A DNA stretch of 20,317 nucleotides from an uncultured Massilia sp. GTDB taxonomy: Bacteria; Pseudomonadota; Gammaproteobacteria; Burkholderiales; Burkholderiaceae. The stretch is taken from contig CAMPHU010000071.1 of assembly GCA_946886065.1 (NCBI GenBank), forward strand, positions 1 through 20,317. Direction: 5' to 3'. Under the pieces are notes generated by a model, which was not told the DNA's origin, did not search any database, and saw only the letters and a program-made list of their open reading frames with translations. Numbering within the stretch: position 1 is the first letter of the stretch; each line of letters opens with the position of its first letter. This document shows, piece after piece, positions 15,037-20,317 of this stretch. Made by a program: the position numbers and the translations under genes.

Positions 15037-17367
15037 ATGGTTTCACTTTTTACCGCGCTCAGGCAATCGCTTCGTCCGGTCCGCCAGACAGGCTTGCCCG
15101 CCATTGTCTTCGCGGCGGGCTTTGCCGCCTCGGTCTGGGGCTATTTCGCCGGCGCGCGCCACAGCGAAGCGGAGCAGATCGCCCAGCTGCAGGAAACCGC
15201 CGAGCACTACGCCTTCCTGCTGCGTAACCGCCTGGAGCTGTACGAGGGCGCCGACCGCGCCCTGGGCGCATTCTTCAGCGCCTCGAACCACATCGATGGC
15301 GAGGAGTTCGACAATTACATCGGCGCCAGCCGGGTGTTCGAGCGGCTGGAAGGCGCGAGTTCCTTCGGCTACCTGCCCAGGGTGCCGGCGGCCCAGGCCG
15401 AGGGCTTCGAGGCCGAGGCCGCGCGCACCTTTCCCGGCTACCGCATCACGGACAAGCGGGCCGGCGCCGACGCCTTATATCCGCTGTTCTACGCCGTGCA
15501 CGGGACCGATCCGACGCGGGCAGGGCGGCTGCGCGGCGCGGATTTCTCCTCGATTCCCGAACGCTGGGCCGCCATGCAGGACGCCGCCCGGCGCGACGAG
15601 CCGGTGGCGACCGCCGTGCACCCGGCGCTGCGCCATGCCACGCACCGTCCGGTGGTCCTGATCTTCTCGCCGGTGCGCAGCATGCAGGCGCCTTCCGCCG
15701 CCGACGGGCAGGCGCGCGGTGGGCTGAAGGGCTTCGTGTTCTCCGCCATCTATATCGACCGCCTGTTCCTGGGTTTCGACCATGGGCGGCTGGCCAGCCT
15801 GTTCGACGTCGAGGTCTTCGACGGCAGCCTGACGCGCAGGCACCTGCTGTTCGACGCCGACGGCGTCTCCCATGCGCTGAAGGCCGACGCCGCCCAGCTG
15901 CTCGCCTACCGCGCCGAGATCCCGCTGGCCAACCGCAACTGGCTGGTGCACTTCTATGCCAGGAAGGACTCGCTCGCGTCGAAGGCCGCCTGGGCCGGCA
16001 CCACGGTGCTGGCGATCGGCCTGCTGCTGACCCTGGTCGCCAGCTATGGCGTGGCGGCCTGGCCGCGCCACGTGTCGCGCAAGCGCTCGGTGCGCGAGTT
16101 CAACGAGCGTTTCGCCGGCTTCTTCGAGCACCATCCTTTCGCGGTGTATGCGATCGACCTCGAGCAGCGCTTCATCCATGCCAACCAGCAGATGGCCAGG
16201 GAGCTGGGCGTGAGCCGCGAAGCCCTGATCGGCGCCCCGTTCGAGGCCTTCGTGGCCGAGGAGGAGAGCGGCCTGATGGCCGGCCGCTTCAGGGAAGTCC
16301 TGGCGGGGAAGACGGTCGCCTGCACGAACAAGCTGGTGCGCGCGGACGGGCGCTGCTCGGATGTGTCGATCGTGCTGGTGCCGATGAGCGCCGGCAGCGA
16401 GGTGACCCATGTGCTGGGCTTTGCCGAGAACGTCACCGACCGCAAGCAGGCCGAGCAGGCGCTGCACGAGTCGCGGCAGATGCTCCAGCTGATCATCGAC
16501 AACATTCCGCAAAGCGTGTTCTGGAAAAACCTCGACAGTGTTTTCCAGGGCGGTAACCGGTCCCTGCTGGTCGAGATGGGCCTGGACGGCATCGACCAGC
16601 TGGTCGGCAGGAAGGATGGCGATTTCGCGGCCTGGAAGGACATGGCGGAGCACTACCGGCAGGTGGACCTGGAGGTGATGCGCTCGGGCGTGGCGCGCAT
16701 GCGCATGCAGGCCGCCGACCTGCGCAAGGACGGCACGGAATGCTGGATCGAGACCAGCAAGATCCCGCTCAGGGACGGGGCGGGCAAGGTGGTGGGCGTG
16801 CTCGCCGTGACCGAGGACATCACGGCGCGCAAGTACATGGAACAGGAACTGTTCCGGCGCGCGAACCACGACATCCTGACCGGCCTGCCGAACCGCGGCT
16901 ACTTCACCAGCCAGCTGGAAGAAGCCGTCAAGCGCGCCCAGCGCCGCGCCGGCCTGGCGCTGATGTACTTCGACATCGACCGCTTCAAGCACATCAACGA
17001 CACCTGCGGCCACGACGTGGGCGACCAGGTGATCCGCATGTTCGCCCAGCGCGTGCGCCAGGTGCTGCGCGAGTCCGATTTCATCGCGCGCCTGGGCGGC
17101 GACGAATTCGTCCTGATCGCCGAAGGCCTGCACCAGCCGGGCGATACGGCGGTGATCGGGCAGAAGCTGGTTGACGCGATGGCGCCGCCCTTCAACGTGG
17201 CCGGCGCCACGCTGCAGGTCAGCACCAGCATCGGCGGCGCCTACTTCGAGGCCGGGATGACGCCGGAGACGCTGGTGAAGGCGGCGGACCAGGCCATGTA
17301 CGATGCCAAGCGGGCGGGCAGGAACTGTTTCCGCCAGGCAGGACCGGTGGAACAGCCGGCGGACTGA
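15037..17367 (+). CDS. CHASE-PAS-PAS-GGDEF diguanylate cyclase
   Basis: The product is 776 residues in the inner membrane. TM1 is about 19-37, a periplasmic CHASE domain about 60-270 (YEGADRALGAFFSAS, FPGYRITDK, PVVLIFSPV), and TM2 about 318-340. PAS1 is about 356-468 and PAS2 about 478-600, each with a short linker helix. The GGDEF domain (605-768) has NHDILTGLPNR, FDIDRFKHINDTCGHDVGD and an intact GGDEF at 687-691. RESD at 678-681 is an RxxD inhibitory site five residues upstream, so product inhibition by c-di-GMP is expected. It should make c-di-GMP from two GTP in response to a periplasmic ligand. The start lies 19 nt after the phosphodiesterase stop with only a weak ribosome-binding site, which suggests translational coupling; GTG 15028 is an alternative start. 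No clear terminator follows in 17368-17518. Confidence 0.94.
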   Translation: MVSLFTALRQSLRPVRQTGLPAIVFAAGFAASVWGYFAGARHSEAEQIAQLQETAEHYAFLLRNRLELYEGADRALGAFFSASNHIDGEEFDNYIGASRVFERLEGASSFGYLPRVPAAQAEGFEAEAARTFPGYRITDKRAGADALYPLFYAVHGTDPTRAGRLRGADFSSIPERWAAMQDAARRDEPVATAVHPALRHATHRPVVLIFSPVRSMQAPSAADGQARGGLKGFVFSAIYIDRLFLGFDHGRLASLFDVEVFDGSLTRRHLLFDADGVSHALKADAAQLLAYRAEIPLANRNWLVHFYARKDSLASKAAWAGTTVLAIGLLLTLVASYGVAAWPRHVSRKRSVREFNERFAGFFEHHPFAVYAIDLEQRFIHANQQMARELGVSREALIGAPFEAFVAEEESGLMAGRFREVLAGKTVACTNKLVRADGRCSDVSIVLVPMSAGSEVTHVLGFAENVTDRKQAEQALHESRQMLQLIIDNIPQSVFWKNLDSVFQGGNRSLLVEMGLDGIDQLVGRKDGDFAAWKDMAEHYRQVDLEVMRSGVARMRMQAADLRKDGTECWIETSKIPLRDGAGKVVGVLAVTEDITARKYMEQELFRRANHDILTGLPNRGYFTSQLEEAVKRAQRRAGLALMYFDIDRFKHINDTCGHDVGDQVIRMFAQRVRQVLRESDFIARLGGDEFVLIAEGLHQPGDTAVIGQKLVDAMAPPFNVAGATLQVSTSIGGAYFEAGMTPETLVKAADQAMYDAKRAGRNCFRQAGPVEQPAD

Positions 17368-17518
17368 GGCCAGGGCGGGCAAAGCCGCCAAAAAATCTAA
17401 GCTCCCCTCTTTTTACAATCCTGATTTCGTGTGATGCAGTGGCTTGCTCAGATCGATCCGGCGTCTGTTTGGAGACTTGCTCCGCGCCACGATGAGAGTC
17501 GCGCCTGAGCGCATGCGT

Positions 17519-18352
17519 TTACTTGGGCTTCAACCGGTCTGCGCAAGCCAGTAGTTGTTGTTTCCCGCCTAGGGCAGTCAAGTGCTTGTTTGCTGTGGCA
17601 TCGATTTCCATACTGGAAAGCGGCCACTTCGGATGAGCGAAACTCCTGCGAAAAACAAGCACGAGGATTTTGCCTGTGGGCAGACCCGTGCCAGTGCGAG
17701 GATTGGGATCCGCCCCGCCCAATGCCTTGGCCAGGGCGATCGACATTTCCCCGAGCGTGGCCTTGCTGGGGCCAGTGTCGGCCACGATGAAAGGGGAAGT
17801 CTTGCCGTTACTGGTATTGATTGCGTAGCCGATATCGCCGATGAATCCGGTGCCTTGCATCGCTTGGAAATTCCGTGGAAAAACCAGGTAGGGCACCGTG
17901 CGCGCGTCGACATACCGAGCCGGGTCGATGGCTGCCTTTGCAGGGTCTGTTAACGAGGTTTGGGAAACGAAATAGCCGGCAAATTCACTCGGAGATGGCT
18001 GAACGTATGGCTTGGAGTCGTTGGCCGGGTCGGGGACCAGGGCCGATCGCCACCAGCTTGTCCCGTAACCGCCATTGGCAGGACAGTCCAGCCCCTTGAA
18101 GCCGGTTCCCGTCTCGCAATTCAGGTGGATGTCGTCAGGATGATAGGCGTTTGGCGCGCCATCGGCATCGATTTTGACATGCTTGATGGCAAAAACGTAG
18201 GCATCCTTTTCCGGATGACGCAACAAGGTCGAGTCACCGTAGGTAAAGGGTTCGGAAAACGGGCATTGCTGAGCGCTGGCGTCGTTCACCTGAACGACCA
18301 GGGCGGAAAGAACGAGCGGCCGGGCAATTGACCGAAGAAGCGACGTTGCCAT
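17519..18352 (-). CDS. Secreted GH75-like chitosanase
   Basis: The product is 277 residues. A signal peptide spans about 1-28 (cleavage near ASA/QQ). The mature part resembles glycoside hydrolase family 75: a core KHVKIDADGAPNAYHPDD (about 57-74), LDCPANGGYG, AGYFVSQTSL, YVDARTVPYLVFP (about 147-159), GDIGYAINTSNGK, and VADTGPSKATLGEMSIALAKALG. The last stretch supplies the Asp/Glu pair expected for catalysis, D192 and E202. GH75 enzymes cut beta-1,4 bonds in chitosan, so it probably acts on partly deacetylated aminosugar polymers outside the cell. The family call is from motif memory. The AAGGGGA ribosome-binding site fits this start. Base composition is lower in GC than the neighbours (34/60 in 17641-17700 against 44/60 in 13441-13500), which may mean later acquisition. 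It starts 32 nt after the PEP-CTERM 2 terminator with no clear promoter of its own. Confidence 0.75.
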   Translation of the reverse strand: MATSLLRSIARPLVLSALVVQVNDASAQQCPFSEPFTYGDSTLLRHPEKDAYVFAIKHVKIDADGAPNAYHPDDIHLNCETGTGFKGLDCPANGGYGTSWWRSALVPDPANDSKPYVQPSPSEFAGYFVSQTSLTDPAKAAIDPARYVDARTVPYLVFPRNFQAMQGTGFIGDIGYAINTSNGKTSPFIVADTGPSKATLGEMSIALAKALGGADPNPRTGTGLPTGKILVLVFRRSFAHPKWPLSSMEIDATANKHLTALGGKQQLLACADRLKPK

Positions 18353-18383
18353 GAATGTCCCCTTTCGAGAAGGATTGAAAGTA

Positions 18384-18411
18384 AAAACGCCGGCTGCATG
18401 GCCGGCGTTTT
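18384..18411 (-). terminator. Intrinsic terminator between PEP-CTERM gene 2 and the GH75 gene
   Basis: AAAACGCCGGC (18384-18394) and GCCGGCGTTTT (18401-18411) form a perfect 11-bp stem with a 6-nt loop. On the minus strand five U follow, so transcripts of PEP-CTERM gene 2 should mostly end here, just 32 nt before the GH75 start codon. It could act as an attenuator. Confidence 0.9.
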
Positions 18412-18476
18412 GCAGAGCTATCCTTGGCGCCCCGGGACAGAAGTGCAGCACTGGCGCAAGGACGTCGCCTCCCTGC

Positions 18477-19274
18477 TTATCGCTCTGTCTTGCGGGCGCG
18501 TCTCGAGCCCAGCAGTGCCGCACCGCCGGCAACGATCAACAGCCAGGTAGCGGGCAGCGGTACGCCGTTCGGCGGCGGTTCCTCGTCCGCGGTGCCCTGC
18601 ACGCCGACGGTGAAGCCGTTCCAGTACTCGCTGGTCATGCTGCGCCAGGTCACCGAGTCGAATTCCCCGGTAAAGCGGATGGCGCCATGCGGCTCGCCGG
18701 AGCCGATCAGGCGGTACTCGATGTTACCGCCCCCCAGATCGACCACCTGCTTGGTCACGGAGCCGCAGCCCCAGTAGCCGCAGCTGTTGTCGCCCGGCGC
18801 GGCGGCCCCGGTGCCGGCGCCGTAACTGAGGATCTCGAAGTCCTGGTTCAGGAAGGCGTAGCCGTTGCCGTTCAGGCTGACAAACGCGAAGACCGGGTTG
18901 ACGACAGTCTGCGAGAAGGTCAGCGTCTGGTTGCCGGCATGCTGCAGGGCGATGATGTCGGTGCTGTCGGGCGCGTTGTCGACCTGGCTGCTGGTGTAGG
19001 GCGAGTTCGATACCGGAACGCGTGGCGTCCAGTAGTCGTTGCCGCCGCTGGGCTGGTAGAAGCCGACGCCCGCGGCATTGGTGTAGGCGACGTTGACGCT
19101 GGTGGACGGGGTGGTAATGGTGCCGTTGCCGGCGAACCCGGTGCCGGGGTCGGTGTCGGCGCCGGTCCAGTCGGTCCAGTAGACCGGCGCGGCGCTGGCC
19201 GCGCCGCCGGCAAGGGCCAAGGTCAAGGCGGGAAGGGCGCGCAGCAGCGCTGCGGTGAGTCGTTGCTTGGTCAT
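18477..19274 (-). CDS. PEP-CTERM sorting-domain protein 2 (VPLPA type)
   Basis: The product is 265 residues. A signal peptide (cleavage near ASA/APVYW, residue 29) is followed by a Gly/Thr/Asn-rich secreted domain, beginning VYWTDWTGADTDPGTGF, with one Cys pair (NSCGYWGCGS). The C-terminus is a sorting tail of the VPLPA variant: VPLP at 238-241, the helix ATWLLIVAGGAALLG and the basic end SRRARK. A different tail type from protein 1 could mean a different exosortase. The start ATG 19274 is preferred over ATG 19280 because GGAG is 7 nt from the former and only about 2 nt from the latter. The gene has a sigma-54 promoter built like that of protein 1 and ends at a strong terminator. Its binding partner or role in the matrix is unknown. 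Confidence 0.92.
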   Translation of the reverse strand: MTKQRLTAALLRALPALTLALAGGAASAAPVYWTDWTGADTDPGTGFAGNGTITTPSTSVNVAYTNAAGVGFYQPSGGNDYWTPRVPVSNSPYTSSQVDNAPDSTDIIALQHAGNQTLTFSQTVVNPVFAFVSLNGNGYAFLNQDFEILSYGAGTGAAAPGDNSCGYWGCGSVTKQVVDLGGGNIEYRLIGSGEPHGAIRFTGEFDSVTWRSMTSEYWNGFTVGVQGTADEEPPPNGVPLPATWLLIVAGGAALLGSRRARKTER

Positions 19275-19329
19275 GAGCATACTCCGTGGTGGTGGCAGAT
19301 TGATGAGCTACAGTCGGTATGCGAGGGGT

Positions 19330-19345
19330 AGCAACTTTTGTACCA
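19330..19345 (-). promoter_or_regulatory. Sigma-54 (-24/-12) promoter of PEP-CTERM gene 2
   Basis: On the minus strand TGGTAC-A-AAAG-TTGCT has a perfect TTGCW -12 element, one change in TGGCAC, and exact GG-N10-GC spacing. The predicted start is near 19319, giving a leader of about 45 nt, almost the same as at PEP-CTERM gene 1. Confidence 0.75.
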
Positions 19346-19351
19346 AACTAA

Positions 19352-19364
19352 TAAACGATTGATT
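19352..19364 (-). promoter_or_regulatory. IHF site at the PEP-CTERM 2 promoter
   Basis: On the minus strand AATCAATCGTTTA matches the IHF core WATCAANNNNTTR at every fixed position, with a run of seven T upstream. It ends 7 nt before the -24 GG. The ATCAATC block is shared with PEP-CTERM 1 at an identical 11-nt distance from TGG. Confidence 0.6.
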
Positions 19365-19397
19365 TATAAAGGAACAAAAAAACCCGGCCCGGCGAGG

Positions 19398-19414
19398 CGT
19401 CAAATTTTTCGACA
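19398..19414 (-). promoter_or_regulatory. Putative enhancer (activator) site for the PEP-CTERM 2 sigma-54 promoter
   Basis: On the minus strand TGTCGAAAAATTTGACG is near-identical to the site at 5623-5639 (14 of 17, plus a shared preceding TC). Its centre is 62 bp upstream of the -24 GG, one helical turn closer than at gene 1. Confidence 0.6.
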
Positions 19415-19446
19415 GATGGACGCGCTGTGCGGATCCGGAAAACACG

Positions 19447-19468
19447 AACAGGGGCCTGTTGTTAGAAT
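19447..19468 (+). promoter_or_regulatory. Extended -10 promoter with overlapping dyad for the membrane-protein gene
   Basis: TG-T-TAGAAT (19460-19468) is a good extended -10 element with no clear -35. Directly upstream, AACAGG-GG-CCTGTT (19447-19460) is a perfect dyad occupying the spacer region, a natural place for a repressor or activator. Confidence 0.4.
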
Positions 19469-19541
19469 CTGCCTTGGACCCTCCACGCCCATTTACAGGA
19501 GTACACAAATTCTACGTTTCTTCGTCAGAGCGGCGATCCGC

Positions 19542-19994
19542 ATGCCAAAGCTCACGATCGCCCTTGCCTTGCTGGTGCTGGTGGCGTTAGCCAGCACGAT
19601 GACCTATACCGGTTTTCTTGTCGTCGGGGTCCTGGCCGATCACCTCGGCACGGGCCGGGTCATGGCTGGACTGCTGCTGGGCGCTCTCTTTGCAAGATTT
19701 CCTTGGAGAAGACAAGGGAAGCTGCGCATTGTCGGCCTCTTGCCCAAACCCGTGCGCCGGCCACTCATCATCGGCATCCTCGCACTCTGCTTGCTGCACT
19801 TCCTGGCGCGAGGCGACTATGTACCCGTACTCTTTACGGGATTCGCTTCGGCTTTTCTTCTCACCTACCCCTGGTTGAGGAGAGCGATGTTCGACCGGAT
19901 GGTATCGTCTGTCTTCAAATTCACGGGGCAAAAGCCTTCCAACAACACCGACGACATGGTGATCGATGGCGAATTCAGGGAAAAGAAGGATTGA
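19542..19994 (+). CDS. Small inner-membrane protein, function unknown
   Basis: From ATG 19542 the product is 150 residues. It has hydrophobic segments at about 4-26 (TIALALLVLVALASTMTYTG), 30-45 (LVVGVLADHLGT with GLLLGALFA) and 65-95 (LIIGILALCLLHFLA, VLFTGFASAFLLTY), with a charged cytoplasmic tail ending GEFREKKD. I do not recognise a family. No strong ribosome-binding site precedes this ATG. An excellent AGGAG (19497-19501) instead sits 7 nt before an in-frame ATT at 19509, which would add ILRFFVRAAIR and give 161 residues; initiation at ATT is rare but real in bacteria. The gene diverges from PEP-CTERM gene 2, with which it shares a roughly 265-nt control region, and is closed by a terminator. 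Confidence 0.75.
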   Translation: MPKLTIALALLVLVALASTMTYTGFLVVGVLADHLGTGRVMAGLLLGALFARFPWRRQGKLRIVGLLPKPVRRPLIIGILALCLLHFLARGDYVPVLFTGFASAFLLTYPWLRRAMFDRMVSSVFKFTGQKPSNNTDDMVIDGEFREKKD

Positions 19995-20017
19995 GAGAAT
20001 GTCGGGTTCCGGAAACA

Positions 20018-20045
20018 AAACGCCAACCTGCATGGGTTGGCGTTT
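20018..20045 (+). terminator. Intrinsic terminator of the membrane-protein gene
   Basis: AAACGCCAACC (20018-20028) pairs perfectly with GGTTGGCGTTT (20035-20045) around a 6-nt loop. Only three T lie at its 3' edge. It starts 23 nt after the stop codon. Confidence 0.82.
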
Positions 20046-20054
20046 CGTGAGCGA

Positions 20055-20099
20055 TGTTCCTGGGGGGCGGAATCGAAGCACCGACACGAGGATTCTCAT
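20055..20099 (-). pseudogene. Decayed tRNA-like 3' half
   Basis: On the minus strand the stretch GTGTCGGTGCTTCGATTCCG (from 20087) closely resembles the variable loop and T-arm of betaproteobacterial tRNA-Phe, followed by a possible acceptor strand CCCCAGG, discriminator A and ACA in place of CCA. Upstream, TCCTC and a T33-like loop remain, but no matching anticodon 5' strand, D-arm or acceptor 5' strand was found, and the T-stem has a C-C mismatch. It is therefore a remnant, not a working tRNA. Confidence 0.5.
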
Positions 20100-20169
20100 G
20101 ACCCATGTCCTGCATGGCGCCGGGGCGCCGGCATTACTCTTTTGCCGGTAAATTCATGCAAGCAGGCGA

Positions 20170-20317
20170 TTAGGTTTTCACGGCGTTGAATCTTTGTTCT
20201 GCTTCGCGGAAAACCATTTTGACTCTCTCGACATCCCAAGGGCGCTCGGCTAATGTTTCGTGCTCCCATTCGCTCCTGGGCTCATCCGGAGCGAAGAAAT
20301 CCCCGCCATAGATATGT
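20170..20317 (-). CDS. C-terminal end of an unidentified protein (partial)
   Basis: On the minus strand an open frame enters from the right edge and ends at TAA (20172-20170), giving 48 residues. It begins HIYGGDFFAPDEPRSEWEHE and includes ERPWDVERVKMVFREAEQRF, then NAVKT. The composition is charged, soluble and helix-prone near the end, and codon use looks like real coding sequence. I do not recognise the family. The start lies outside the window. Downstream (20100-20169) GC-rich hairpin-forming repeats (GGCGCC units, GCCGG/CCGGC) are present but no clear terminator. Confidence 0.6.
   Translation of the reverse strand, partial: HIYGGDFFAPDEPRSEWEHETLAERPWDVERVKMVFREAEQRFNAVKT

Noticed and set aside
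17374..17389. GGCGG/CCGCC hairpin after the diguanylate cyclase gene as a terminator
   Set aside because: It is followed by an A-tract, not T, on the plus strand, and the stem is short with a bulge.
20055..20130. Functional tRNA gene
   Set aside because: Only the 3' half can be matched; the D-arm, acceptor 5' strand and anticodon 5' strand are missing.
20100..20150. GGCGCC repeats and the GCCGG/CCGGC hairpin as a terminator of the right-edge gene
   Set aside because: No U-tract follows on the minus strand and the pairings are short and mutually exclusive.
1..20317. CRISPR arrays, insertion sequences, prophage or toxin-antitoxin genes
   Set aside because: No regularly spaced repeats, transposase or integrase motifs, or small paired toxin-antitoxin frames were seen on either strand.

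Overview
The window looks like chromosome of a GC-rich betaproteobacterium of the Oxalobacteraceae (Massilia/Telluria/Duganella type). This is inference from the strong G/C third-position bias, two PEP-CTERM-type exported proteins, the large sensory c-di-GMP proteins and the style of the exported peptidases. No rRNA, intact tRNA, IS element, CRISPR array or phage gene was seen.

Layout. 1-608 (-): N-terminal part of a membrane sensor, probably a methyl-accepting chemotaxis protein, cut by the window edge. 859-3288 (+): a SAM methyltransferase, a small Hva1/TUDOR (DUF2945) protein behind a structured leader, and an orphan LivK-type periplasmic binding protein. 3444-5534 (+): an exported M13 zinc metallopeptidase. 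5775-6578 (+): PEP-CTERM protein 1. 6643-7092 (-): a SnoaL/NTF2-like protein. 7228-10289 (+): an exported M28 aminopeptidase and an exported amidohydrolase, separated by a terminator. 10560-17367 (+): a two-gene c-di-GMP operon, first a Cache-PAS-PAS-GAF-PAS-GGDEL-EAL-REC protein (predicted phosphodiesterase), then a CHASE-PAS-PAS-GGDEF protein (predicted cyclase). 17519-18352 (-): a secreted GH75-like chitosanase. 18477-19274 (-): PEP-CTERM protein 2. 19542-19994 (+): a small membrane protein. The right edge holds a terminator, a decayed tRNA-like 3' half and the C-terminal end of an unknown minus-strand gene.

The most notable signal is regulatory. The two PEP-CTERM genes lie about 13.6 kb apart on opposite strands. 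Both have a -24/-12 (sigma-54) promoter with exact GG-N10-GC spacing, an ATCAATC/IHF-like element exactly 11 nt upstream of TGG, and further up a nearly identical 17-bp imperfect dyad (TGTCGAAWAATTTRACR). The dyad centre is 72 bp from the -24 GG in one and 62 bp in the other, about one helical turn apart. This looks like a PEP-CTERM regulon promoter controlled by an NtrC-family activator; PrsR of the known PrsK/PrsR pair is the obvious candidate but is not in the window. The GH75 gene follows PEP-CTERM gene 2 only 32 nt beyond an intrinsic terminator and has no clear promoter, so it may be reached by read-through from the same sigma-54 promoter.

Taken together (inference), the window pairs surface/matrix proteins and a polysaccharide hydrolase with c-di-GMP turnover, alongside an exported peptide-degrading set (M13, M28, amidohydrolase, periplasmic binding protein).
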